Shown piece by piece: positions 7,009 to 14,966 of a stretch of 19,095 nucleotides of DNA. The notes beneath the pieces are model-generated. The model worked only from the letters and a program-made list of their open reading frames with translations, was not told the origin of the DNA and made no database searches. Within the stretch, counting starts at the first letter, position 1, and every line of letters begins with the position of its first letter. The DNA comes from Deltaproteobacteria bacterium (lineage in GTDB: Bacteria; Desulfobacterota; DSM-4660; Desulfatiglandales; HGW-15), in contig JAFGPH010000461.1 of assembly GCA_016926135.1 (NCBI GenBank), positions 1 to 19,095 on the forward strand, given 5' to 3'. The position numbers and the translations under genes are program-made.

Positions 7009-8422
7009 CGACGACGATCAGCTCAGAAAAAGCTTTGAGAGGCTGCTCGCAGACGAGGGATACACCATCTCCTGCGCCCCCTCCGGGGAAGCGGGCCTCA
7101 AGATCATCCGAACCATGGTGCCCGACCTGGTCATCCTGGACATGCGCATGCCCGGAATGAATGGTTTTGAGACATTCAAGGCGATCCACGGGATCGAGCC
7201 CAAACTGCCTGTGATCATGATGACCGCTTGCGGCACCACGGAGACAGCCATCGAGGCGACCAAGATGGGCGCCTTCGATTACATCCTCAAGCCCTTCGAC
7301 ATTCCGGACATGCTCTCCGTCATCGGTCAGGCCCTCGAGGCGGGCCGATACATGCGCTCGCCGGTGGACATCAATTCGCTGCCCGAGAAGTTCTCGCGCG
7401 ATGCCATTGTAGGGCGGAGCAAGTCGATGCAAGACCTCTACAAGGCCATCGGCCGGGTATCCCCGACCGATGCGACCGTGCTCATTCGCGGGGAGTCCGG
7501 AACCGGCAAGGAACTGGTAGCCCGTGCCGTCTACCAGCACAGCCTGCGATCCAACAGACCCTTTCTCGTCATCAACTGCGTGGCCATACCCGAAACCTTG
7601 CTCGAGAGCGAGCTCTTCGGTTATGAAAAGGGGGCCTTCACCGGTGCGGCCTATCGCCGGATAGGAAAGATCGAACAGGCCAACCACGGCACCATCTTTC
7701 TGGACGAGATCGGCGACATGCCCTTTAGCATCCAGGCCAAGATTTTGAGGCTCTTGGAGGAAAGGAGCATCGAGCGCCTGGGGGGCCGGGAGACCATTCC
7801 TGTGGATGTCCGGATCATCGCGGCCACCAACAGGGACCTGGAAGCCGCAATCGAAGAAGGTCGTTTTCGGGAGGATCTCTACTATCGACTCAAGGTGGTG
7901 ACCCTCTGGCTTCCCCCCCTCAGGGAGAGGCCCGGGGACGTGCCCCTGCTGGCGGAGTATTTCATGGCCCGCTTCGCCTCAGACATGGACATGGACAACC
8001 CCGGGGCCACGAAAGAGGCTGCGACCCTCCTCACCTGCTATCCGTGGCCGGGCAACGTGAGGGAGCTTGCCAACACCATTCACAAGGCCCTCATCTACAA
8101 CCGCGGCACGCCCATCAACGATGAGGCGATATCTCAGGCCATTCGAGGGAGGGAGAGACCGGCTTCAGGGCAGGACGATGGGAGCCCTGAACAGGCTGTG
8201 AGACAGTGGGTCAGGGCGGGCCTTCTCTCCGAAAACCGGGAAAACATCTTTGAGAATCTTGTGGACCGTTTTGCCAGCATTCTGATCAGTGAGGCCTTGA
8301 CACTCACCGGCGGAAACCGCTCGCAGTCGGCCAAGCTGCTGGGAATGTCCAGGCCCACCCTTCATTCCAAGATCGACAAATACGGCCTGAAATTCGAGAC
8401 ATCCGTGAAAAAGGAAACCTAA
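6986..8422 (+). CDS. Sigma-54-dependent response regulator (NtrC family)
   Basis: A 478-residue activator with a GTG start at 6986. The start is chosen because AAGGAG (6973-6978) is well placed and the receiver begins directly after it (STILIIDDDD). The phosphoacceptor is D52 in LDMRMPGMNG, with T80 and K102. The AAA+ domain has GESGTGKE (169-176), GAFTGA (216-221) and IFLDE (237-241). The C-terminal Fis-type HTH is at about 430-470 (GGNRSQSAKLLGMSRPTLHSKI). A linker of about 40 residues precedes the HTH. It overlaps the kinase gene and is followed after one base by mreB, so the kinase/regulator signal and mreB probably share a transcript. The regulon is unknown; I found no sigma-54 promoter inside this cluster. 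Confidence 0.9.
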   Translation: MSTILIIDDDDQLRKSFERLLADEGYTISCAPSGEAGLKIIRTMVPDLVILDMRMPGMNGFETFKAIHGIEPKLPVIMMTACGTTETAIEATKMGAFDYILKPFDIPDMLSVIGQALEAGRYMRSPVDINSLPEKFSRDAIVGRSKSMQDLYKAIGRVSPTDATVLIRGESGTGKELVARAVYQHSLRSNRPFLVINCVAIPETLLESELFGYEKGAFTGAAYRRIGKIEQANHGTIFLDEIGDMPFSIQAKILRLLEERSIERLGGRETIPVDVRIIAATNRDLEAAIEEGRFREDLYYRLKVVTLWLPPLRERPGDVPLLAEYFMARFASDMDMDNPGATKEAATLLTCYPWPGNVRELANTIHKALIYNRGTPINDEAISQAIRGRERPASGQDDGSPEQAVRQWVRAGLLSENRENIFENLVDRFASILISEALTLTGGNRSQSAKLLGMSRPTLHSKIDKYGLKFETSVKKET

Positions 8423-8423
8423 A

Positions 8424-9461
8424 ATGATGTTTCTCCACTCCTTGCGGAGCAGTTTCTCCCACGACCTTGCCATCGACCTGGGAACGTCCAACACCCTCAT
8501 CTATGAAAAAGGTAAAGGGATTGTCGTCAATGAACCTTCTGTTGTGGCCGTGCGGAAAGAGGCAGACGGGCTTAACAGGATCCTCGCTGTCGGCAGGGAG
8601 GCAAAAATGATGCTCGGGCGAACGCCCGAGGGCATCGAAGCGATTCGTCCCATGAAAGACGGGGTGATTGCAGATTTCGCGATCACGGAAATCATGCTCC
8701 GAACCTTGATCAAGAAGGCCCACAGACGCAAGAGCCTCTTCAGGCCGCGGATCATCATCTCCGTGCCCATCGGAATCACCCCTGTGGAAAAGAGGGCTGT
8801 CCGGGAATGTGCGGAGGCAGCCGGTGCAAGCGAGGTCTTCCTCATCGAGGAGCCCATGGCTGCCGCGATCGGGGCCGGGCTCCCCATCACCGAACCGAGG
8901 AGCAATATGGTCGTGGACATCGGGGGCGGAACTACGGAGGTCACGGTGATCTCCCTCGGAGGGATCGTCTTCAGCAAGTCCGTGAGGATTGCCGGAGACA
9001 GGATGGACGAATCCATCGCCCAGCACATCAACAGAAAGTACAACTTCCTGATAGGCATGGGAACGGCCGAGATGATCAAGGCCACCATCGGGAACGCCTA
9101 TCCTTTGGACACTCTCGATAAGATGGTGGTGCGGGGCCGCGATCTCGCAACGGGAATCCCCAAGACTGTCATGATCGACTCTGAAGAGGTGAGGGTCATG
9201 ATCTCCGAGGAGGTGGACACCATCGTCCAGACGGTTCATAGCGCCCTGGAGCAGATGCCGCCCGAACTCTCGGCCGATATTCTGGACGAGGGGATCGTGC
9301 TGACCGGGGGGGGCGCCCTTCTGAGGAACCTCGACCTCCTGCTGAAGCGAGAAACGAAGGTCCCCGTTACCGTGACCCCGGAACCCCTCCATGCCGTGGC
9401 GATGGGTGCGGGCCTGGCCCTGGATAACGTTTCCATTCTCAAACAGGTCGCCGTTGGATAG
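8424..9461 (+). CDS. mreB: Rod-shape-determining actin homologue MreB
   Basis: A 345-residue bacterial actin, of normal length. The N-terminal amphipathic stretch MMFLHSLRSSFSHD would contact the membrane. It is followed by the phosphate-1 motif AIDLGTSNTLIY, then the MreB signature GRTPEGIEAIRPMKDGVIADF, the segment EVFLIEEPMAAAIGAGLPI, phosphate-2 VVDIGGGTTEVTVIS and the adenosine motif VLTGGGALLRNLD. It polymerises under the inner membrane to guide lateral wall synthesis. mreC, mreD, pbp2 and rodA are not next to it, unlike a standard mre operon. Instead it starts one base after a sigma-54 response regulator, with AAAAAGGA upstream as ribosome binding site. It may be the only MreB or a paralogue. 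Confidence 0.93.
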   Translation: MMFLHSLRSSFSHDLAIDLGTSNTLIYEKGKGIVVNEPSVVAVRKEADGLNRILAVGREAKMMLGRTPEGIEAIRPMKDGVIADFAITEIMLRTLIKKAHRRKSLFRPRIIISVPIGITPVEKRAVRECAEAAGASEVFLIEEPMAAAIGAGLPITEPRSNMVVDIGGGTTEVTVISLGGIVFSKSVRIAGDRMDESIAQHINRKYNFLIGMGTAEMIKATIGNAYPLDTLDKMVVRGRDLATGIPKTVMIDSEEVRVMISEEVDTIVQTVHSALEQMPPELSADILDEGIVLTGGGALLRNLDLLLKRETKVPVTVTPEPLHAVAMGAGLALDNVSILKQVAVG

Positions 9462-9553
9462 CAGCCCTGGAATTCCCTTCAGCGATGGATGTATTCATGA
9501 ACGCCGGGAGAACTTGGCAGGGTATTTATGGGAGACCACGCCGGGCGACATAT

Positions 9554-9582
9554 AAAAAAAGGCCTCCCGGGTTGCCGTTTTT
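9554..9582. terminator. Possible terminator after mreB
   Basis: Seven A residues (9554-9560), a GC-rich core (GGC ... GCC with a central CCCGGG) and five T residues (9578-9582) make a hairpin-like block about 95 bases after mreB. The stem is short and imperfect, so the call is tentative. Either transcription direction could use it. Confidence 0.3.
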
Positions 9583-9984
9583 CTTCTCCGGAGCAAATCT
9601 CTCTCTTTAAGTTTTTTACTCAGAAGATTGCCGGGGAAAAAGATGCACGCACACCCGAGAAGCCCATTGTCTTTCCACCACGGACAAGGTTCGTCGAATG
9701 ATCGCGGTGGTCTGTCGTCGAACTCTCTTGTTGATATTATAAGGAAAAAAAATGCAAGATCAAGGGATTTGTCAAAAATAGAAAACCTCATTGAATTTCG
9801 ACACGTTATTCAGAACAAGAAAGGGAGTTAACGAAAAGGTGTCCACGAAAAACCTCATCCGGTGTATAGTACCCGGGCAGGGCATGTCGGGTTCCGCTGA
9901 AATGCCTATTGACATTTCCAGATTTCTCTGCTTGTAGAAGTTTGACAACGATGACCACGAAAGGACCAGGCCGCTTTACAGAGA

Positions 9985-10034
9985 ATGGAGTCAGGGGCCA
10001 GTGCCCCTTGGGGGGCGCCGAAATTAGACTCCAT
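9985..10034 (+). promoter_or_regulatory. Structured leader of ihfA (nested inverted repeats)
   Basis: ATGGAGTC (9985-9992) pairs perfectly with GACTCCAT (10027-10034). Inside lies a second hairpin, GGGGC (9994-9998) with GCCCC (10003-10007), plus a GGCGCC palindrome. The outer right arm ends 1 base before the GAGGAGG ribosome binding site of ihfA. It could control translation, or be a small REP-like intergenic repeat that happens to be here. Confidence 0.45.
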
Positions 10035-10048
10035 GAGGAGGACCGAAT

Positions 10049-10333
10049 ATGACCCTCACGAAGGCTGACCTCATCGATTCCATTTATAACCAGGTTGGCT
10101 TTTCCCGGACCACCTCCACACGACTTGTGGAGTCCCTGATGGAAACCATCAAAAGCAGCCTTGCCCGTGGAGAAGACGTCCTCATCTCCGGGTTTGGGAA
10201 ATTCTCTGCCAGGGCGAAAGCCAGGAGAAGAGGGAGAAATCCGGCCACCGGAGAAGACCTCATGCTCAAGGACAGGCGTATCATTACCTTCAAATGCTCC
10301 TCGGTCCTTCGGAAAAGAATCAACAGGGTCTGA
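10049..10333 (+). CDS. ihfA: Integration host factor subunit alpha
   Basis: A 94-residue HU/IHF-family DNA-bending protein. The start MTLTKADLID, the central SGFGKF and the beta-arm with GRNPATGED match IHF-alpha; the Pro in RNP is the residue that intercalates between base pairs. E. coli IhfA is 99 residues. It normally acts as a heterodimer with IHF-beta, which is not in this window. GAGGAGG lies well placed before the ATG. IHF commonly helps sigma-54 activators loop to their promoters, so its presence near two such regulators is functionally apt, though no shared operon is implied. An alternative is a homodimeric HU-like protein; the alpha-type motifs make that less likely. Confidence 0.88.
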   Translation: MTLTKADLIDSIYNQVGFSRTTSTRLVESLMETIKSSLARGEDVLISGFGKFSARAKARRRGRNPATGEDLMLKDRRIITFKCSSVLRKRINRV

Positions 10334-10363
10334 AACCCTTGCCGTGAAGAACCCCGCCGGCAA
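10325..10363 (+). terminator. Weak terminator candidate after ihfA
   Basis: AGGGT/ACCCT (10325-10329 with 10335-10339) spans the stop codon, and TTGCCG (10339-10344) pairs with CGGCAA (10358-10363), followed by CCTTTT. Either hairpin is modest and the T-tract is short. Confidence 0.3.
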
Positions 10364-10531
10364 CCTTTTCGCCTTTGATCATTTCCTTGGTCCAGCCACA
10401 TATGAAGGGTCGCATATTTGTCCTGACACTCATGAGGGGGCGCGACCTGTAAATACTATTTCGAGACGATTCATGACTTGCGGGTGGAACAACCCGGTTT
10501 GCTGTTCGCGGTCAGGTAGGTTGACATACAG

Positions 10532-12265
10532 ATGATCAAGAGTCTTGAACAGCGATTGGCCCTATTCCTGCTCCTTCCCGTAGCCATTCTCCTGTTCCTG
10601 ACAGGTTTCTTAGGTTTTCTCTATGCGCGCAACATCATGCTCCGGGAGTGGAGAGAGGTGGCCGTCCTCAAGCTGCAAAGGGCCGCCCACCACCTGGACA
10701 TGCGCCTGGGCCGACCCATTCAATGGGTCAACATGTTCCACCGGACCGCAGGCGTGCGGGGCGCAGTCATCGCCCAGGAATGGATCCTCGGCCAACTGCG
10801 GAACATGGAAGGCGTCACGAACGTCACCCTCACCTGGGTGGACAAGCAATCGGACACCTCGCTCCCTGCGGGACCGGGTGCCATGATGGGATCCATGATG
10901 GGGCCCGGAAAGGATCCCATGATGCGCTTCCATCGGGGCAGAATCTCACAGGTCACCCCTCCCCATCTGGATACCCGGACCGGCAGGGAGACCGTTGAAC
11001 TTGTCTCCGAACTCAAAGACCAGGCCGGGGAGGTGATCGGGCGGCTGGTCGTATCCGTGGGCTTCGACTATCTCATGCAGGACATCCGGGCATTGGGCTG
11101 GTGGCAGAGCGATCAGGCCTGTCTGGTGGATGAATCGGGCCGCTACCTCGCACACACGAAGGAGATGGAGGGTCGTACCCTTCTCGGCCAGACCCAAGAC
11201 CCCCTGGAGACCATGCTGCTGGGCGACATGAAATCCAAAAGCTTCGGAACCCGCCTCGGTCCGGGATACCCCCCCGAACAGGTGGGTGGATTCTACAAGA
11301 TCACCCAGGCACCGTGGGCCATCATCATGCTGGCGCCCGGCGAGAACATCCTGGCCCCCATCATCAGGTTCCGCCTTTACTATTTCCTTGCAGGAACGTT
11401 CGCCATTCTGCTCATTCTTCTCCTCATTCGATTCATAGGTGGAAGGCTGGTGCGTTCCATCCGGGAGCTCGCCGCCGCCGCCGGGGAGGTGGCCAAGGGC
11501 AACTATGGGCAACCCCTTGCGGTGCGGACATCGGATGAGATCGGGCATCTCACAAGGAGCTTCAACGCTATGGTGGACGGGCTGAAGGAGAGGGATCTTA
11601 TCAGCAACACCTTCGGAAGATACGTCGATCAAGAAATCGCCAGGGATCTGCTGCAAAGACCCGAGGCGGCCAGGCTGGGAGGAAATAAGCGACAGGTGGC
11701 CATCCTCATGTCCGACATCAGGGGGTTTACCCCTCTGGCCGATTCTCTGAAACCGGAGGGCACGATTGCGATCCTGAATCACTACTTCACCCACATGATG
11801 GAACCCATTCAGGCGCACAGGGGGATCATCGTGGATTTCTTCGGCGACGCTCTCCTGGTCTTCTTTGACCCCATCGACGGTCCTGTTCAACCTGTGCTTC
11901 GCAGCGCCGTTCGATGCGCGCTGGAGATGCAGGCGGCCATGGATCCTTTCAATGCCGAGATGAAGACCTCAGGCCTGCCCGAGTTCCAGATGGGCATCGG
12001 CATCCATGCCGGCGACGTGGTGGTCGGCAATATCGGATCCGAATACAGGGCCAAATATGGTATCGTGGGCACGGCCGTGAACATGACGGAACGCATTCAG
12101 TCCACGGCCAAGGGTGGCGAGGTGGTCATATCCGATTCCGCGCTCGCCCGGCTCCCGGCACATATAGGGATCAGATCCTCCTTCACCGCGGAACTGAAAG
12201 GGATCCGCGGTGAGGTTAAACTCCACGTGCTGGAAGCCCCGCAGGGAACCCCAGCACGAACATGA
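10532..12265 (+). CDS. Membrane class III adenylate/guanylate cyclase-like protein
   Basis: 577 residues. TM1 at about 10-30; a large extracytoplasmic Cache-like sensor (31-280) with a Met-rich loop, GAMMGSMMGPGKDPMM (116-131); TM2 at about 281-303; HAMP (304-357); a class III cyclase domain (about 385-560). Both metal-binding Asp residues are present (D395 in MSDIRGFT and D439 in FFGDALLVFF), and the transition-state Asn and Arg are present (N517, R521). The substrate-specifying positions are atypical: the usual Lys is D435, and the Thr/Asp position is G510 in AKYGIVG. Whether it makes cAMP, cGMP or something else cannot be told. It probably couples an external signal to a cytoplasmic nucleotide messenger. 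Eighteen bases separate it from the next gene. The ribosome binding site before the ATG is weak. Confidence 0.83.
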   Translation: MIKSLEQRLALFLLLPVAILLFLTGFLGFLYARNIMLREWREVAVLKLQRAAHHLDMRLGRPIQWVNMFHRTAGVRGAVIAQEWILGQLRNMEGVTNVTLTWVDKQSDTSLPAGPGAMMGSMMGPGKDPMMRFHRGRISQVTPPHLDTRTGRETVELVSELKDQAGEVIGRLVVSVGFDYLMQDIRALGWWQSDQACLVDESGRYLAHTKEMEGRTLLGQTQDPLETMLLGDMKSKSFGTRLGPGYPPEQVGGFYKITQAPWAIIMLAPGENILAPIIRFRLYYFLAGTFAILLILLLIRFIGGRLVRSIRELAAAAGEVAKGNYGQPLAVRTSDEIGHLTRSFNAMVDGLKERDLISNTFGRYVDQEIARDLLQRPEAARLGGNKRQVAILMSDIRGFTPLADSLKPEGTIAILNHYFTHMMEPIQAHRGIIVDFFGDALLVFFDPIDGPVQPVLRSAVRCALEMQAAMDPFNAEMKTSGLPEFQMGIGIHAGDVVVGNIGSEYRAKYGIVGTAVNMTERIQSTAKGGEVVISDSALARLPAHIGIRSSFTAELKGIRGEVKLHVLEAPQGTPART

Positions 12266-12283
12266 ACGATACTGGAGGAAGAC

Positions 12284-14035
12284 ATGCCAACCATGACAGG
12301 CGGCGAAGTCATCGTCAGGATGCTGAAGGAAGAGGGAGTGGAGAAGGTCTTCGGCATCATTGACGGGACCTATTTCGGGCTCTACGCCAACTGCCCGAAT
12401 TACGGTATGCACCTGATCACCCCCCGCCACGAGGCGACGGCGGTCCACATGGCCGGCGCCTACGCCAGGCTCACGGGGAAGCCGGGCGTTTGCATGGCCA
12501 GCAGCGGCCCGGGCGTCGCCAATGCGCTGGCCGGCGTGGCCGTGGAGAACGCAGAGGGAAACCGGGTTCTGCTGATCACCAGTTCGCGCCGAACAGGCAT
12601 CACCCACCCGGACCGGGGGGGTGCCTATCAGTACTTCGATCAGGTGGCGGTCATCAAGCCCATGGCCAAATGGTCCGCCTCCGCCCGGTCCTTCGGCCGC
12701 ATACCGGAACTCCTGAGGGAAGCCTTCCGGATCCTCTATGAAGGAAGGCCAGGTGTGGTCCACCTGGATGTTCCCGAGGACGTGATGAACGGCAAGGACA
12801 AGATGGATCATTTCATGGCGCCCTCTCAGTACAGGCGCATGGAGCCGATTCACCCTCCCCCGGAACTGGTGGTACGCGCCGCCCGGTTGCTCGTGGATGC
12901 CGAACTCCCCCTGATTCACGCAGGAAGCGGCATCATCCATGCCGGCGCCTACAACGAACTCTCCCTTCTTGCCGAGGCCCTGCATGCTCCGGTCACCACA
13001 TCGTGGTCCGCCAGGGGGGTTCTGCCGGAGAACTCGGAGCTTGCATGGCCCATGGTCCACGTGAAGGCCTGCAACGAGGTCAGAAACCGGGCGGATCTGG
13101 TCCTCTGCCTCGGATCGAGGCTGGGGGAGACCGACTGGTGGGGAAAGGCCCCTTACTGGAGGCTGCCCTCCTCACAGAACATGATTCAGGTCGATGTGGA
13201 CGGAGAGGCTCTGGGCCGCAACAAGCCGGCCGGCCTGCTCGTCCTGGCCGATGTCCGGGTATTCCTTCACCAGTTGCTGGAGCGACTTGGTGCCATGAAG
13301 GCCGAGATTCCCATGGAGAGTCGGAGACAAACGATCGCCAAGCTTGCGAAGACGCGCGACGAAGACCGGGCGAGACTCGACCGGAAACTGAGCGACCTCT
13401 CGGTACCCATGCTGACTGGCCACGTGCCCGCAACCTGCAGGCAGGTTTACGACGATGATGCGGTGGTGGTCTTCGATGGCGGAAACGCAGCGGTCTGGGC
13501 AAATTTCTACCACCAGGTCCGGGTGCCCAACACCCAGCTCTCGACCCACCACTTCGGCATGCTCGGCGCAGGAGTGGGTTTGACGCTGGGTGCGGCCGTG
13601 GCCCGTCCCGACAAGCATGTCTATTGCATCATCGGCGACGGCGCCTTCGGTTTTCATCCCCAGGAGATCGAAACGGCCGTCCGGAACAATCTGAAGGTCG
13701 TCTTTCTGGTGATCTGCGACCGTCAGTGGGGCATGGTGAAGATGAACCAGCAGTTCGCCCTCAAGCCTCTGAAGGCCCTCATCAAGAAATCCCTCGCCCC
13801 CGAGGAGACCATCAATACGGACCTGGGGGAAATCCGGTTCGACATGCTGGCCGAAGCCATGGGTGCCCATGGGGAGCGCGTCGCTGACCCGGTGGAACTG
13901 CGCCCATGCCTGGAACGGGCCCTGGCCTCCGGGAAGTGTGCCGTGATTCACGTGGACGTAGATCCCGTGAAGCATATGTGGGCCCCGGGGCTCATGCACT
14001 TCAAGGATATGCATAAGGAACCTGCGGGGAAATGA
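12284..14035 (+). CDS. Thiamine-diphosphate-dependent enzyme, acetolactate synthase/decarboxylase-like
   Basis: 583 residues with the three-domain layout of the acetolactate synthase/pyruvate oxidase/benzoylformate decarboxylase superfamily. The N-terminal PYR domain holds the activating Glu (E50 in PRHEATAVHMAGAYARLTG). A central domain spans about 190-335. The C-terminal PP domain has the ThDP motif start GDG (451-453) but ends with ICDRQWGMV: the metal-ligand Asn of the usual NN is Asp (D479). Such enzymes cleave or condense 2-oxo acids. The exact substrate is unknown, and I would not call it ilvB: there is no small subunit or ilvC nearby. GGAGG is well placed before the ATG. The next two genes follow without gaps, suggesting a shared pathway with a BASS transporter and an SDR enzyme. 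Confidence 0.82.
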   Translation: MPTMTGGEVIVRMLKEEGVEKVFGIIDGTYFGLYANCPNYGMHLITPRHEATAVHMAGAYARLTGKPGVCMASSGPGVANALAGVAVENAEGNRVLLITSSRRTGITHPDRGGAYQYFDQVAVIKPMAKWSASARSFGRIPELLREAFRILYEGRPGVVHLDVPEDVMNGKDKMDHFMAPSQYRRMEPIHPPPELVVRAARLLVDAELPLIHAGSGIIHAGAYNELSLLAEALHAPVTTSWSARGVLPENSELAWPMVHVKACNEVRNRADLVLCLGSRLGETDWWGKAPYWRLPSSQNMIQVDVDGEALGRNKPAGLLVLADVRVFLHQLLERLGAMKAEIPMESRRQTIAKLAKTRDEDRARLDRKLSDLSVPMLTGHVPATCRQVYDDDAVVVFDGGNAAVWANFYHQVRVPNTQLSTHHFGMLGAGVGLTLGAAVARPDKHVYCIIGDGAFGFHPQEIETAVRNNLKVVFLVICDRQWGMVKMNQQFALKPLKALIKKSLAPEETINTDLGEIRFDMLAEAMGAHGERVADPVELRPCLERALASGKCAVIHVDVDPVKHMWAPGLMHFKDMHKEPAGK

Positions 14036-14036
14036 T

Positions 14037-14966
14037 ATGGATCCGACAACCGTTGATCAGATCAGGCTCAACTTTAATCCCCAGACCCTTCTGGGCCTGA
14101 ACGTGGTGATCGGGCTGATGATGCTTGGCGTCTCCCTTGAACTCAGGATGGAAGACTTCAAGCGGATCATCGTCTCCCCCAAGGCCCCTGCCGTAGGTCT
14201 GGGCGCCCAGTTCATTCTCCTGCCCATGGTCACCTATCTCCTCACCATGCTCGTGAAACCTGCTCCGTCCATGGCCCTGGGCATGATTCTCATCGGCGCG
14301 TGCCCCGGGGGCAATCTCAGCAACATCCTGACCTATCTGGCCAGGGGCAATACGGCCGTCTCCATCAGCATGACGGCCGTCTCCACGGCGGCCGCCGTTT
14401 TCATGACACCTTTCAATCTCTCCCTCTGGGGGAACCTCAACCCGGCCACTGCCCCGATCCTGCGTGAGGTCAGCCTCGATCCCCTTGATGTCTTCATGAC
14501 CATCTTCATGATCCTGGGGGTCCCCATGGTGCTGGGCATGACCCTCTCCCGCGTCTTCCCGAACCTTTCCCAGACACTCCGCAGGCCTTTCAAGGTCTTC
14601 TCCTTCGCGGTTTTCCTCATTTTCGTGGGTCTGGCGTTGAAGGCCAACTGGGACATCTTCCTGCGGGTCATCGGGCTCGTGGTCTTTGTGGTGCTTCTCC
14701 ATAATGCCCTAGCCCTGGCCCTGGGAAATGGTTCCGGCCGGCTCCTGCGACTCCCTCCCCGGGATGTCAGGGCGGTCACCATCGAGGTAGGCATACAGAA
14801 TTCGGCCCTCGGGCTGATTCTCATCTTCAATTTCTTCGACGGGCTGGGGGGCATGGCCATCATCGCCGCCTGGTGGGGGATCTGGCACATCATCTCCGGC
14901 CTCACCGTGGCGTTCTTCATGTCCAGAAGGGAGCTGGCCCCTGTGCCCGGAGAGGAAGGCGCATGA
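14037..14966 (+). CDS. BASS-family (bile acid:sodium symporter-like) transporter
   Basis: 309 residues with about nine or ten hydrophobic helices. Two family signatures are visible: GACPGGNLSN (87-96) and EVGIQNSALG (250-259), the crossover-helix regions that form the sodium and substrate sites. Characterised BASS members move bile acids, pantothenate, pyruvate or other organic anions with Na+. It starts one base after the thiamine-diphosphate enzyme stop and ends overlapping the next start, so the three genes are one unit. By context the cargo is more likely a short organic acid handled by the neighbouring enzyme than a bile acid; that is inference. It does not look like the arsenite exporter Acr3, which has different motifs. 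Confidence 0.85.
   Translation: MDPTTVDQIRLNFNPQTLLGLNVVIGLMMLGVSLELRMEDFKRIIVSPKAPAVGLGAQFILLPMVTYLLTMLVKPAPSMALGMILIGACPGGNLSNILTYLARGNTAVSISMTAVSTAAAVFMTPFNLSLWGNLNPATAPILREVSLDPLDVFMTIFMILGVPMVLGMTLSRVFPNLSQTLRRPFKVFSFAVFLIFVGLALKANWDIFLRVIGLVVFVVLLHNALALALGNGSGRLLRLPPRDVRAVTIEVGIQNSALGLILIFNFFDGLGGMAIIAAWWGIWHIISGLTVAFFMSRRELAPVPGEEGA

Larger units (their letters stand above)
9462..10048. other. 587-bp intergenic region, no gene supported
   Basis: Between mreB and ihfA. The first part holds the terminator-like block. The middle (about 9720-9830) is markedly A/T-rich compared with its surroundings and contains a TATTAT-like string near 9733, so it may carry promoters or a binding region for a nucleoid protein. 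The last 70 bases form the structured ihfA leader. Short open frames here lack ribosome binding sites and homology. Confidence 0.5.

Noticed and set aside
8304..9392. Minus-strand frame opposite mreB
   Set aside because: Shadow of mreB with no recognisable domain.
9752..9766. IHF binding site in the ihfA upstream region
   Set aside because: GATCAAGGGATTTG differs from WATCAA-N4-TTR at two positions, so it is too weak to call.
9628..9831. 67-codon frame between mreB and ihfA
   Set aside because: No ribosome binding site, no homology I recognise and skewed composition in an A/T-rich intergenic region.
10161..10535. Frame overlapping ihfA and the cyclase start
   Set aside because: Out-of-frame shadow of ihfA extended into the intergenic gap.
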